Of a stretch of DNA of 64,000 nucleotides, positions 25,284 through 35,479 are shown one piece after another. The number at the start of each line of letters is the position of its first letter. The first letter of the stretch is position 1. The notes beneath the pieces were generated by a model. It was not told the origin of the DNA and ran no database searches. It saw only the letters and a list, made by a program, of their open reading frames with translations. Source of the stretch: DASQDN01 sp963844855 (lineage in GTDB: Bacteria > Acidobacteriota > Terriglobia > Bryobacterales > Bryobacteraceae). The stretch is taken from the NCBI GenBank assembly GCA_963844855.1, contig CAWJQP010000051.1, positions 124,001-188,000 of the forward strand, read 5' to 3'. The translations under genes were made by a program, and so were the position numbers.

Positions 25284-27162
25284 ATGAACGGTTTGCCTGC
25301 CTCTCTCCCGGAACTGGAGGCTCGTCTGGAAGTTCTGGGTGAAGAGCCTACGAAGGAGCGACTCGCCGCACTTGTCGAACTCGCGTATGCTCTTCGCGCC
25401 AGCGAGCAGTGGGACCGTATGCAGGCGCTATCGCTCGAAGCCATCGAGATCGCGCGTACTTTCGAGGATGGTTTGTCGGAAGGACGGGCGGTCGCGGTTC
25501 TTGCGTTCGTTCAATACATCCGGTCGGATCTGAAGTCGGCGCTCGCCAATTGTACGAAAGCCCTGCAGCTAACCATCGGTGACGCCCACTCACAGGCGAC
25601 TATCGGCGTTATTGTGGCGATGGTTCAGTGGACTTTGGGCAACTTCGATGAGGCACTACGACACATCGATCGCAGTCTGCCAAGCCTTCGGGAAGTGAAA
25701 GACCAAACGACCGAGGCTTTCGCAGTGGTCGCAAAAGGCGGAATATTCCACAGTCTGGGGCAATACGATCTGTCGGTCGCCTGTTTTCGCGACGCATTGG
25801 AATTGTGCCAGGATACTGGTTTCGACATCGGGGTCGCGCGATCGCTTGCAGGTCTCGGCAGCGCCTATCAGGCATTGGGTTTGTTGTCCGCCGCGCTCGA
25901 GTGCCATAAGGACAGCTATGCGATTGCGGAAAAGTCGGGACAAGCTCTCGGCATTTCGCGCGCGCTGACTGATCTTGGGCAAGTGTATGAGGGTCAGGGC
26001 AAGATTGAGGAAGCGCTACAGAGCCACGAACGCGCTCTCGCCCTTCGGGAACAGGGAAATTATCTACAGCCGCAAACGACCAACCTCTCCCACTTGGGAA
26101 ACATCCATTACAAGCTCGGTAATATCGATCGCGCCAAAGAATACCTCCATCGCGGAATGGCGATCGCGGAAGAGATCGGAGCACGTCCCAAGGTCGGCGA
26201 CTTCCATCGGATATTGTCCGATCTTTATGAAAAGTCCGGCGATCTTTCGCGAGCACTGCATCATCACAAAGCGTACGAGCGCATCAAGGCTGAGCTTTTC
26301 AGCGACCAGGCCACGTTACGGCATAAAGCGCTCGAACTCGAATCGCAGCTTGAGATTCACAGGTTGAAGAACGTCGAGCTTGTTCGGCTGCTGGACGAAT
26401 TGCAAGCTACGCAAGCGGAATTGCTCAACAAAGAAAAGATGGCTTCGCTTGGAAGTTTGGTAGCTGCACTGGCGCACGAAATTAATTCGCCTTTGGGAGT
26501 AATTCAAAGCGCTTCCGATCTGACGTTACGCTGCGCCGATAAACTACGTGGGGACGAGAACAATTCTGCCACTGAAACGCTGCGCACCAACGCCCGTCTG
26601 ATCAGCGACGCCGGTCATCGAATCGGCAAACTTGTTACAAGTTTGAAGGCTTTCGCGCATCTCGATCGCGCCGAGTTCGGTGAGATCGACTTGGTGCAAT
26701 CGCTCGAGCATACATTGGCTTTGCTTGAACCGGAGTTTCGTGGGCGTGTCGCTGTTGAGCGGGATTATCAACCGGTTCCGAGATTGCACGCCTATGTTGG
26801 CGAGTTGAACCAGGTTTTCATGAACCTTCTACGAAATGCGGCGCAGGCGATTGACGGTCCCGGCGTGATCAACGTTCAAACGAGGGCCGCGCAAGGAAGC
26901 GGTGCGCGTGAGCGTGATCGATTCCGGAAAAGGCATTCCGGAAGAATCGCGGAATTCGATTTTCACTCCGGGATTTAATAAAGACGGTGACCGGGTGAAA
27001 GCGTCCTTCAGCCTGTTTGGGTGCCAGAACATTGCTCGCAAACATGGAGGAAACATTGAGGTGACGAGCCAGTTGGGATATGGCTCAACGTTCACTCTTG
27101 TTTTGCCTTCCTCACTCGTGAATGCTTCCGAGCCTTTGCGATATGTGGCAGCGCGCCGTTAA
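25284..27162 (+). CDS. TPR-repeat sensor histidine kinase, one frameshift
   Basis: About 625 residues, soluble, no membrane segment. Residues 1-340 are tetratricopeptide repeats (for example GLGSAYQALGLLSAALECHKDS, LTDLGQVYEGQGKIEEALQSHERAL, LGNIHYKLGNIDRAKEY). A coiled linker (about 345-385) leads to the H-box MASLGSLVAALAHEINSPLG with the phosphoryl-accepting histidine, N-box FMNLLRNAAQAID, and, after a break near 26900, G1 DSGKGIPEES and FSLFGCQNIARKHGG as G2. The break is a one-base shift, and homology runs through. It ends 4 bases inside the convergent NtrC-type gene. Input is probably a cytoplasmic protein partner bound by the repeats. Confidence 0.8.
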
Positions 27163-28499
27163 CGATCGCGCGTGACCCCTAGCGCGCGCATTCGCTTGTG
27201 AAGATTCGTGCGCTCCATACCGAGAGCTCTTGCCGCGCTTGACACATTCCAACTTGCGGCATCAAGCGCTTTCTGAATGTGATCGCGCTCGGCGGATTCA
27301 CGGGCCTCCTGCACCGACGATTTTGGCGCGGTATCGCGGTGATAGCGGATTTCGGATGGAACAGCATCCATCCCGATGTTGTCCCCGGCGCTCAGGATCG
27401 CCATCCGCTCGACAACGTTTCGCAGTTCGCGCGCATTTCCCGGCCAGGGATAAGCTTGCAGAACGGGCATAACTACGGGATCGATCGAACGGGCGCGAAA
27501 GTTGTTTCGTGCGCAAAATTCTTCAAGGAAATACGCTACGAGTTCGGGAATGTCCTTGGGTCTTTCTCGCAGGGAAGGTACATGGATCGGGACGACACAT
27601 AGGCGATAGTACAAGTCCTCGCGAAACTTGTCCTGTGCGATCATTTCTGTCAAGTCCCGATTTGTAGCCGCCACGACCCGAACACTCACACGCACGGACT
27701 GCTCTCCTCCGACGCGATGAAACTCGCCTTCCTGCAGGACACGCAGCAATTTGGCTTGCGATCCCGCATGAAGGTCGCCGACTTCATCGAGAAATAAAGT
27801 GCCTCCATCCGCTAGCTCGAACTTGCCGCGGCGTGCCGTCGCAGCTCCTGTGTACGCGCCCTTTTCGTGACCGAATAACTCGCTCTCGATGAGTTCCGTC
27901 GGAATGGCCGCGCAGTTCACTTTTACAAAGGGACCCGAGCGGAAGGGACTTTCCCCATGAACATGCGCGGCCAACAATTCTTTGCCTGTGCCGGATTCAC
28001 CGATCAAGAGCACTCGCGCGTCCGAACGAGCGGCCATCCCTGCCTGCTCGACAACTCGCTGCCAAGCCGGACTGCCGCCGATCATTCGTGGTCCGCTGCC
28101 GACAAGCTCCCGCAAGCGTTCGTTTTCTTCGCGAAGGCTCGATTGTTCGAGGGCGTTCTTCAAGGACAGCAGAACCTTGTCGCGCGCCAGGGGTTTCTCG
28201 AGGAAATCGTAGGCCCCGGCCCTCGTCGCCTCGACTGCCTCGGAGATCGTTCCATGGCCGGAGATCATTACGACCGGAGCAGTAATACCTTTAGCGCGGA
28301 TTTCCCGTAACAGATCAAGACCGTTGCCATCCGGAAGCTTGACATCAAGCATGTAGCCGTCGACGCGCGCATTGAATGCCCGAAACGAAGAGGCAGTATG
28401 ACAAAGACTCACAGCGTATCCTTCCCGTTCGAGGATCATCTGCAGCGATCGGCCGATATTCGGCTCGTCATCAACGATGAGTATGCGTTTCGTTCCCAT
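27159..28499 (-). CDS. Sigma-54-dependent response regulator (NtrC family)
   Basis: A 446-residue three-domain activator. The receiver (1-120) has the acidic pair in VDDEPNIG, phospho-acceptor D52 in YMLDVKLP, and K in FLEKPL. The AAA+ domain (about 140-370) has Walker A GESGTGKE, the sigma-54 contact loop GAYTGA (the tyrosine variant of GAFTGA), Walker B TLFLDEVGDL and a RNVVERM sensor II region. The C-terminal Fis-type helix-turn-helix is NVSSAARALGMERTNLHKRM. Its start overlaps the NtrY-like kinase stop by 29 bases, so the two are a translationally coupled pair. Confidence 0.92.
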   Translation of the reverse strand: MGTKRILIVDDEPNIGRSLQMILEREGYAVSLCHTASSFRAFNARVDGYMLDVKLPDGNGLDLLREIRAKGITAPVVMISGHGTISEAVEATRAGAYDFLEKPLARDKVLLSLKNALEQSSLREENERLRELVGSGPRMIGGSPAWQRVVEQAGMAARSDARVLLIGESGTGKELLAAHVHGESPFRSGPFVKVNCAAIPTELIESELFGHEKGAYTGAATARRGKFELADGGTLFLDEVGDLHAGSQAKLLRVLQEGEFHRVGGEQSVRVSVRVVAATNRDLTEMIAQDKFREDLYYRLCVVPIHVPSLRERPKDIPELVAYFLEEFCARNNFRARSIDPVVMPVLQAYPWPGNARELRNVVERMAILSAGDNIGMDAVPSEIRYHRDTAPKSSVQEARESAERDHIQKALDAASWNVSSAARALGMERTNLHKRMRALGVTRDR

Positions 28500-29868
28500 T
28501 CGCGCGCGGCAGCGTCACGCGAAACGCGGCGCCGCCAAGTTCTCCTTCAATTGCTTCGATATCTCCACCGGACATCACTGCGCTCTTGCGGGCAATCGAC
28601 AAACCAAGGCCCATGCCCGCTTTCTTGAATGAAATGGTCGGTTCGAACAGCGAGTCTCTGACTTGAGGGCTCAGGCCAGGACCGGAATCGTGAACTTCGA
28701 TAGTAATTTTGCCGTTGACCGCCCCGGTCTTCCCCAGCACGACACCTCCCGAACCTGCCGCGTCTGCCGCATTTTCGAGAAGATTCGTAATCACGCCTTT
28801 AATCAAGTCCTCGTCTGCCACAGCAGGGTCGCTCGTATCGAATCGCGTGTCATATCGGACATCAGGATGCGCTGCCTTTAAGAACGCCATGCGCTCTTCA
28901 ATTAGAGCGTTCACATCGAGGGCGGCGAGTTGCACTGGAGGCTCTGTGGCGAATTGCGAGAAGGCACGCACACGCTTCTCGAGCGTTACCACTTCATCAA
29001 CAACAATCTGTGAAGCCTGCTCCAGAAAACGATCGTCCCGTTCCCCCCTCCGCGCAAGTATTTCTTCCATAGTGAGACGGATTGGAGTGAGTGAGTTCTT
29101 CACTTCGTGGGCCATCTTGCGGGCGAGGGTCTGCCAACTCGACAGACGAGTTACGTGGATCAGCCGCTCCTGACCTTTTTGTAAACGCTCGGCTGTATCG
29201 TTGAACGCAGCCATCGCTTTGCCGATTTCATCGCGGCCATGCGGGTGGAGTCGCGCTTCCAGATTCCCTGATGCAAGCTCGTCCAGACCAGCCGTAAGCT
29301 GTTCGAGGGGCTTGGTGATGCGGCTGGTCACCAGGGTGAGTACGATCAGGCAGACCGCCCAGATCGCCGCGGCTGCTACGACGAGCGTCCAGAAATAGCC
29401 GCGTCGCAGGTTCCGGGCCCGCGCACGATCGACAAGATCGCGCGCTTTAACGTAATCGTCAGTCAGCCGCTTCATGCCCGGACCGCCAATCGCACGAGTA
29501 AAGACATGAACTTCGCTGCCGCGGCGGACCAGATATTCGATGCGATCTTGTTGCTCCCCTGCGAGATGGAAGTGCTCGCCATCCTTACTTTCAAAGAACT
29601 GGCGCACTTCCTCTGGCCAACCTCCGGTCGGCTGTCGATAAATGACGGGAGTCATGCGGGTGGACTCCAGCTTCAACGCATCCTTCGTGGCATTGAATAG
29701 AGCTCGCCCTGTTGCCTCCAGCGACCGCGAGAGCTCATCTACCTCGTTCGTGGTCGCCATTGACAGCGAGCGATCGAGGAGAGATGTCGTTATCCAGAGA
29801 GTAGCGACAAGCGGCGCTATGGTCGCGGCAAGGAAGACGAACAGCAGGCGATTTCGTAGGCGATTCAC
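28471..29868 (-). CDS. NtrY-like membrane sensor histidine kinase
   Basis: About 465 residues. Two membrane helices (about residues 5-30 and 185-208) enclose a periplasmic sensor of about 150 residues, followed by HAMP (ITKPLEQLTAGLDELASGNL), the H-box KMAHEVKNSLTPIRL, N-box NLLENAADAAG, G1 DSGPGLSP and G2 GMGLGLSIARKSA. The HEVKNSLTP form is typical of NtrY kinases. GTG 29868 is chosen because it overlaps the DUF4390 stop (GTGA) and places the first helix near the N-terminus. It pairs with the overlapping NtrC-type regulator; the signal may be nitrogen- or envelope-related. Confidence 0.88.
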   Translation of the reverse strand: MNRLRNRLLFVFLAATIAPLVATLWITTSLLDRSLSMATTNEVDELSRSLEATGRALFNATKDALKLESTRMTPVIYRQPTGGWPEEVRQFFESKDGEHFHLAGEQQDRIEYLVRRGSEVHVFTRAIGGPGMKRLTDDYVKARDLVDRARARNLRRGYFWTLVVAAAAIWAVCLIVLTLVTSRITKPLEQLTAGLDELASGNLEARLHPHGRDEIGKAMAAFNDTAERLQKGQERLIHVTRLSSWQTLARKMAHEVKNSLTPIRLTMEEILARRGERDDRFLEQASQIVVDEVVTLEKRVRAFSQFATEPPVQLAALDVNALIEERMAFLKAAHPDVRYDTRFDTSDPAVADEDLIKGVITNLLENAADAAGSGGVVLGKTGAVNGKITIEVHDSGPGLSPQVRDSLFEPTISFKKAGMGLGLSIARKSAVMSGGDIEAIEGELGGAAFRVTLPRANGNETHTHR

Positions 29869-30437
29869 GGCTTGCCGTTCTGCAATAAAAGAGGACCCGC
29901 CTCCGCCCGCCATTGGCTGCCGGATCCAGGGTTGCCTGCCTTGCTAAACATATCGATGAGACGGGCCAGGCTGATTCCTTCTTCGTCGTCTGAGGAACGG
30001 CGGTCCTTCGCTTCTTGCGCCCGTACCTCGAGACGAAGATGGACAGGCTTGTCCAATGGCAGTCCGGCGATTGGAATGTTGAGGTTGTCGAGGCACCAAC
30101 TTTCCGCCGCTTCCGCAGTCAAATGAGCCGCCGACGCTCGCGCGCTACGCATTCTCGTCACGGAAAACTTCTCCTCCCACAAATCGTAGCTGACTACGAA
30201 GCGCTCAAACCCGCGGCGAAGTACCGAAACTCGATTATCGGCAAATACGATCAACTGCATATCGTAGGTGACCGACGCTCCATTGCGCATGCGCTCAAGA
30301 GGCTTGCCGGTGAGAAAGTGGAGGCGGGGAGCAGATACACGCACCTGATCGGCGGACCTGCGAAGCACTAGGTCCTGCGCGAGCACACCGATACAAGCTG
30401 CAGACGCAGCGACGAACACGTATTGCGCATATCGCAC
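29865..30437 (-). CDS. DUF4390-domain exported protein
   Basis: A 190-residue protein with a signal peptide (about 1-20, VFVAASAACIGVLAQ). The middle matches what I know of DUF4390: an L-x-x-G-x-x-V-x-Y-D-M-Q strand, RRGFERFVVSYDLWEEKFSVTR, and a W-C-LDNL segment. DUF4390 genes often stand immediately before an ntrY-like kinase, as here (4-base overlap), so it may be a periplasmic partner of that sensor. Its biochemical role is not known. Confidence 0.72.
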   Translation of the reverse strand: MRYAQYVFVAASAACIGVLAQDLVLRRSADQVRVSAPRLHFLTGKPLERMRNGASVTYDMQLIVFADNRVSVLRRGFERFVVSYDLWEEKFSVTRMRSARASAAHLTAEAAESWCLDNLNIPIAGLPLDKPVHLRLEVRAQEAKDRRSSDDEEGISLARLIDMFSKAGNPGSGSQWRAEAGPLLLQNGKP

Positions 30438-30452
30438 CGTTATCGTCCCCGT

Positions 30453-31675
30453 TTAGAAATTCATTCCCAGGATAAACAGCGGTTGTACGGAACCGGCACG
30501 GAGCGGAAATGCCAGGGCAATGAAAAGCCCTTCCCGACCTCCAGCCGATACGCCCACAGAATGTTTGACGTCTGACTTCTCTCCGCGTTCCCATACGGAA
30601 CCGGTATCGTAGAACGCGCCAATCCAATGAAATGTGTATTCAATGGAGGCGTGCGCGACACGTGACCCACCGACCGGAGCTACGTCGAACTTGCTCCAAC
30701 CTCTCAATGTGCGCGTGTCCCCAAGAGTAAACCGCTCATAGAGTGGAGCATCTCCGGCGATCGTACCGAGATGAAAGGATGCAGAAACGATATTGTTTCG
30801 GATCTCAGCTTTGTATTCGGCGGTCATGGCGTGTCTGTTGTACACGTAATCGCTGCCGAATGATCTGGTGGCCGCCCGCAGCTCATATCCTGCGTCTACC
30901 TCCTGCCTGGAAGCATCAGAAGCCCAACGCCTGCGATATCGCAGAGTAGTCGTCACGGCGTTTGCAGCTTCATACCTGGCGGCCGGAAATTGTGTTTGAA
31001 AGTGCTGAATGTCAACACCCGCGGAGAACGTCAGCGATTCGAGCAGCGCGATCGATATCGATGGCGACATGATGATACCGTTCCCGATAAATCCCGGGAA
31101 GGTCCGGGCGTTCGGCGAGAGCGTTAAGAGTGGTCGGGTTCCATTGTTGATGAAAGGTTTCGAAATCGAAGCCAACGCGAACGCGCTCACCAATTCGACG
31201 CGAAACGCCGAGGCTATAACCGGCGTAGCGCTCCAGCAACTGATCCGAATCGCTTTGCATACCGACGCCGAAATTGAGTCCGGCCAAGTCAAAGTCGCTG
31301 CGAACTCCTGCGGTGATTCCGTGCTTTGAGTGATATGCAAGCTTGTTGACGTCCGCGTCCGCTTCAAAGACACGCGGCGCATCGAAAACAAGCTTTACGT
31401 GCTCTGGCTTTATCGCCTTTCTCGATCCGGTGCTCAACCTTCCGATTGAGCTGGTTAGCGAGTCGACGGGAGGCTTTGTCGACGGCGTCCTGATCGAACT
31501 TCGTTCCAATAAGGGCGTCTAACTCGGACTGAACCTGGCTACCGACCTTCTTGGCTGCGGACGACGGGATTACCTCGATGGCTTCGATCGTGTATTTCGA
31601 GTTGACGTTTTCGCCGGTCGCGTCGTCTGGCCATAAAGGAATCGATAGCAGCAGCGTACAAAGCAAAACCCTCAT
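30453..31675 (-). CDS. Omp85/BamA-like surface antigen, frameshifted
   Basis: About 405 residues of an outer-membrane protein. It starts MRVLLCTLLLSIPLWPD (signal peptide), followed by a single POTRA-like domain (YTIEAIEVIPSSAAKKVGSQ...FDQDAVDKASRRLANQL). Frame breaks near 31400 and 31080 separate it from the barrel: KHGITAGVRSDFDLAGLNFG, then GVDIQHFQTQFPAARYE and the Omp85 hallmark ERFTLGDTRTLRGW, ending in a phenylalanine (LGMNF), the usual outer-membrane insertion signal. With one POTRA it is more like TamA-short or a surface antigen than full BamA. The start codon lies inside a hairpin (see 31669-31700). Confidence 0.7.
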
Positions 31676-31700
31676 TGCACAGGGTGTAGTGCAATGAGGG
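31669..31700 (-). terminator. Hairpin overlapping the start codon of the Omp85-like gene
   Basis: A perfect 12-base inverted repeat (31669-31680 and 31689-31700) with an 8-base loop. Read on the minus strand it is followed by TTTTGCTTTG, the form of a Rho-independent terminator about 60 bases after the Crp/Fnr gene. Its 3' arm contains the start codon (31673-31675) of the Omp85-like gene, so it could end crp transcripts or hide that start codon. Confidence 0.6.
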
Positions 31701-31761
31701 CGCCAGACTCTAAAAGATTGCTTCTAAATAACTTACAGTGCCTACAACCTGTGCGCTAACT

Positions 31762-32463
31762 TCACACCTGTTGCGCCGCGGCGGCTGTTGTCCGGGCCGC
31801 CCGGGAACCACCGTTGATTGACTCGCGAAGCATATCAAGCGAGGGAATCATAACCAGCCGATGGCCGAGAGCAATGAGGCCCTGCCGAGCGAGGGCGTTC
31901 AGCGTAGTGGACGTAGTCTCGCGTGTTGCGCCGACCAGACTTGCGAGTTCGTTCTGAGAGATGTGAATGACGCTGCCGGTCGGGTCGTGACTCGGATTGA
32001 GGCGGGCGAGTTCTTCGAGGTAGTAGACCAGCCGTTCTTTTACATCGCTCTGGCAAAGATGCTCGATTTTGCGCTCCAGCTCGTCTTTGCGCTGAAGGAG
32101 ATGCTGCGTCAGCAGCCGCCATACTTCCGGCCGGCGTTCGCAGAATTTCTGGAAAGCATCGGTCGGAATCGAGTACGCGATACCTGACTCGAGTACTTTC
32201 GCCGAAACGTTGAAGGCGCCTTCGCCAATAAGCGCCTGCTCGCCGAACAACTCACCGGGAGCGACAACTGACAATAGAATTTCTCTGTTGCCTTCCGTGG
32301 TCCGCTCGATCTTTACCAATCCCGCATCCAGAAAGAATACGTGGTTGGCAGGAGTGCCCACGGAGAAAACAGCCGCCGCACGACGGTTCAGTACTACCTT
32401 TTTCACGCCGTCAGCAGACAGCAAGTCTTCCCGGATTGCATTCGCAAGGGCGGTCAGTCGCAC
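31762..32463 (-). CDS. Crp/Fnr-family transcriptional regulator
   Basis: A 233-residue regulator. The cyclic-nucleotide-binding-like beta-barrel covers about 15-130 (VFSVGTPANHVFFLDAGLVKIERT, LSVVAPGELFGEQALIGEG), followed by a dimer helix and the helix-turn-helix HISQNELASLVGATRETTSTTL. No cysteine cluster for an Fnr-type iron-sulfur centre is visible; the only cysteines are C124 (FQKFCERR) and C152 (HLCQSD). The effector is unknown. It follows tyrA on the same strand with an 18-base gap and may be the last gene of that transcript. Confidence 0.9.
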   Translation of the reverse strand: MRLTALANAIREDLLSADGVKKVVLNRRAAAVFSVGTPANHVFFLDAGLVKIERTTEGNREILLSVVAPGELFGEQALIGEGAFNVSAKVLESGIAYSIPTDAFQKFCERRPEVWRLLTQHLLQRKDELERKIEHLCQSDVKERLVYYLEELARLNPSHDPTGSVIHISQNELASLVGATRETTSTTLNALARQGLIALGHRLVMIPSLDMLRESINGGSRAARTTAAAAQQV

Positions 32464-32481
32464 AGTATTGTCCTCTTACAT

Positions 32482-33341
32482 CTAGCTCGTATGATTGTTT
32501 TGCCGCCGGATTCTTGTCGCTATCTCGGTGGCGGTAGCGAAAACGTCCCCTAGCCTCTGGGTTTGCAAATTATCTCTCAGCTCTGTAAGTTTGTCAATAT
32601 ACACGTTCAGCGCGTGTTCAATGTTTTCCGTATTCGTGGCCACAATGTCTTGCCAGATCTCGAAGGAGCTGAGGGCAAGGCGGGACATATCGAACAACCC
32701 AGGGCCCGCGATCTTCAGATGATCATGATTCTGAAAGGCATCGACTAATGATACGGTAAGTGCCGTAGATGCCATCTGGGGTAGATGGGATGTGAATGCC
32801 ACCGCACGGTCGTGGTGCTCAGGTCTCACCGAAAGTATGTTTGCTCCACAACGTTTTAACCATTCTAAAAAGACACTTGCTGTAGGTGTACAGAGATCGT
32901 CGTCTCTAAGTGGAGTTAAGATATAAGGTCGACCCTGAAACAGATCCGCACTCGCAGACGCGACGCCACGACTCTCTTTCCCAGCCATCGGATGCCCGCC
33001 TAGAAATCTCGCATTGCGGATCGTTTTCGACGCCGTTTCCACAATTTTTACTTTGGTGCTCCCGGCGTCCGTAATCAGACAGTTTCGATGCTGTAATCGG
33101 TCCGAGGAATTCTAAAGTTTTTTCGATCGCGGAAATGGGCTGGGCAAGATAAATCAGGTCACATTCCGCAGCGGCGGTCTCCAAATTGATCCCATGGTCA
33201 ATCGCTCCATACTGCAACGGCCTGTTCGATGGTCCGCGCTGAGCTTACTCCGGCAATGCGTCCTTTGAATCCGGCGGCGCGGAGGGCGAGCCCAAATGAA
33301 CCGCCGATCAAGCCCACGCCGACTATTGCAACGGACTGCAT
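32482..33341 (-). CDS. tyrA: Prephenate dehydrogenase TyrA, frameshifted
   Basis: About 285 residues, the enzyme making 4-hydroxyphenylpyruvate for tyrosine. ATG 33341 opens the Rossmann motif VGVGLIGGSFGLALR. Breaks near 33195 and 33085 move to frames carrying GAIDHGINLETAAAECDLIY, LAQPISAIEKTLEFLGP and then TASKTIRNARFLGGHPMAGK (the HPMAG substrate motif), HHDRAVAFTSHLPQM (catalytic histidine region). No ACT domain is seen. It begins 1 base after the DAHP synthase stop and closes the aromatic operon. Confidence 0.85.
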
Positions 33342-33342
33342 G

Positions 33343-34364
33343 TCAGACGTTTCGACCGACAGCCGAGGCGATGATACGAAGTTGGCTCATCAATTCGGAA
33401 AACTGCTCGGGCTTAAGAGATTGAGCGCCATCTGACAGGGCCTTGTCGGGGTCAGTGATGAACTTCAACGATCAGACCATCGGCTCCTGCTGCGATAGCA
33501 GCCCGGGCCATGGGCAGCACCTGGTCGCGCCGGCCCGTCCCGTGAGACGGATCGGCAATGATCGGCAAGTGCGAAAGCTTCTTCACAATCGGGATGGCCG
33601 AGATATCCATCGTGTTTCGCGTGTAGGTCTCGAAGGTACGAATTCCGCGTTCGCAAAGGATGACGTCGTAATTTCCTCCGGCGAGCAAGATATTCCGCCG
33701 AGAGCAGGAGTTCCTCAATCGTTGCGGCGATTCCACGCTTCAGCAGCACCGGCTTCTTGATCTTCCCAAGTTCCCGCAGCAGATTGAAGTTCTGCATGTT
33801 GCGGGCGCCGACCTGGAAAATGTCGACGTAACTCCAGCATCATCGGGATCTGCGTCTGGTCCATGACTTCGCGACACAACGAGCAATCCATGACGATCGG
33901 CCGCATCTCGAAGAATACGCAGTCCGTCCTCGCCCAGGCCCTGGAAGCTGTACGGGGAACTGCGGGGCTTGAAGGCGCCGCCACGGATCACTTTCGCTCC
34001 GGCTCTCGCGACAAGCTCGGCCGCAGGCTTCGATCTGATCGCGATTTTCGACGCTGCATGGTCCGGCCATGGCGACGATCGTGGGACCGCCGATCTCTAC
34101 GTCGCTTGATCGCGGACAATGGTGCCAGCTGGACGAAACCCTCGGCTCGCCAGCTTATACGGGGACGCGATGCGATGCGCCTCTTTGACGCCATCCAATA
34201 CCTCGAAACTCGGCTGGATTGATCTCTTCTTCCGAACCTACTCCGCCAAGGACGGTGTGAACGATTCCCGTGGAGCGATGCACGGTGAAGTTCAGCGCTA
34301 CCATCCGATCGATAACACCCTGAATCTGCTCGTCGGTGGCGTCTTCCTGCATTACCACGAACAT
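33343..34364 (-). CDS. aroF: 3-deoxy-7-phosphoheptulonate synthase (AroF/AroA type I-beta), heavily frameshifted
   Basis: About 340 residues of DAHP synthase, first step of the shikimate pathway. The start MFVVMQEDATDEQIQGVIDR is the N-terminal ferredoxin-like regulatory domain. Downstream pieces in alternating frames are VIRGGAFKPRSSPYSFQGLG, ILRDAADRHGLLVVSEV, a PVLLKRGIAATIEELLLSAEY segment, CERGIRTFETYTRNTMD and PIIADPSHGTGRRDQVLPMA (metal-binding DPSHGTG). At least five single-base breaks occur between 34200 and 33650, the densest patch in the window. ATG 34364 overlaps the chorismate mutase stop (TAATG). Confidence 0.85.
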
Positions 34365-34655
34365 TACGATTGCATCCTTGTCTTCTGCAGAGTGCGCATT
34401 TCGTCTATCACGCGTTCAAAGATGCGACGAACGGCATCCCCGGCAAGCGGGCCGTGGTTATTGTCGAGCACATTCGTGATACACCTGATCTTCGCGTTTC
34501 GGCTCGTACACCGGCATCGCCTGGTCGCGTTTTACAGTCCCGATGATCTCGACGACGCGCGCGCGTTCATTCAATAGCGCAAGCAATTGAACATCGATGC
34601 GATCGATGTTGCGCCGGCATTCGGCAAGCTTCTCGACGGCGGCTTCGTGCGTCAC
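34364..34655 (-). CDS. Chorismate mutase (AroQ type), one frameshift
   Basis: A monofunctional chorismate mutase of about 96 residues: KLAECRRNIDRIDVQLLALLNERARVVEIIG and KRDQAMPVYEPKREDQV, the all-helical AroQ fold with the conserved R-x-x-I-D and K/E-R-E positions. A one-base break near 34478 shifts to the frame that continues NNHGPLAGDAVRRIFERVIDE and ends RTLQKTRMQS. GTG 34655 overlaps the trpA stop by 4 bases (GTGA). It makes prephenate for the TyrA encoded two genes later. Confidence 0.82.
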
Positions 34656-35479
34656 GCATTCCTCCGTTTGAGACCCGCCGCAAGATCCCGCGTGAACGGT
34701 CTCGAGGTTCTGCTCCAACTCCGGACTCGCTCCGTGCTTCTCGATCGTTCGAACAATGGCGCTCCCGACAACGACGCCATCGGCGACCGCTCCGACTTCG
34801 CTGACATGCTGGCGCGTAGCGATTCCGAAACCCATCGCAAGCGGCAGATCGGTGACTTGGCGCATTCGCTCTATCAAGGGCAGCGCGGATTGCGACAAGT
34901 TCTGCTGTTCCCCCGTGACACCTGTGCGCGACACGAGATAGACGAATCCGCTCGAATACTTGGCGACCAGTTCAAGTCTGCGTCGAGTGCTGGTAGGCGC
35001 AGCCAGAAACACTGTGTCGAGATTGTGTTCCCGCATGGCGCCGATGTACGGCTCGGCTTCCTCGACGCTCATGTCGGTCAGCAGGCATCCATCGATTCCC
35101 GCCGCCGCGGCATCCCGCGCCAAGGCCGCAAGCCGTAGCGCATCAACGGGATTCATATATGTAAACAGCAGCAACGGAACGTCGGAGTGCTCGCGAATCT
35201 GTCGCGCGATGTCGAGCACACCATGCAAGAGTCGTCCCCGCGCAAAGCGCGCGATCGGCTGCTCGCTGGATCACAGGCCCGTCGGCGATCGGGTCAGAGA
35301 ATGGTACTCCGAGTTCGATCAGGTCGGCCCCGCCGCGTACAAGGGCAGCGACCAATCCGGCGGTTCGGGCGGGTGATGGATCACCCGCGGTCAAGTATCG
35401 CAATCAGTGCGGGGCGTTGTTCGACCGTTTTCAGTCGTTCGAACAATTTGCTAATTCGTGTTGTTGGCACGCTGGTCAT
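34652..35479 (-). CDS. trpA: Tryptophan synthase alpha subunit, frameshifted
   Basis: About 275 residues. The beginning ISKLFERLKTVEQRPALIA joins, after breaks near 35400 and 35200, YLTAGDPSPARTAGLVAAL, GGADLIELGVPFSDPIADGP (catalytic glutamate in ELGVPFSDP and aspartate in DPIADGP positions) and FTYMNPVDALRLAALARDAA. The later half is intact: GIDGCLLTDMSVEEAEPY, SRTGVTGEQ, LPLAMGFGIATRQHV. It releases indole to TrpB. Start ATG 35479 overlaps the trpB end by about 30 bases; GTG 35470 is an alternative. Confidence 0.88.
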
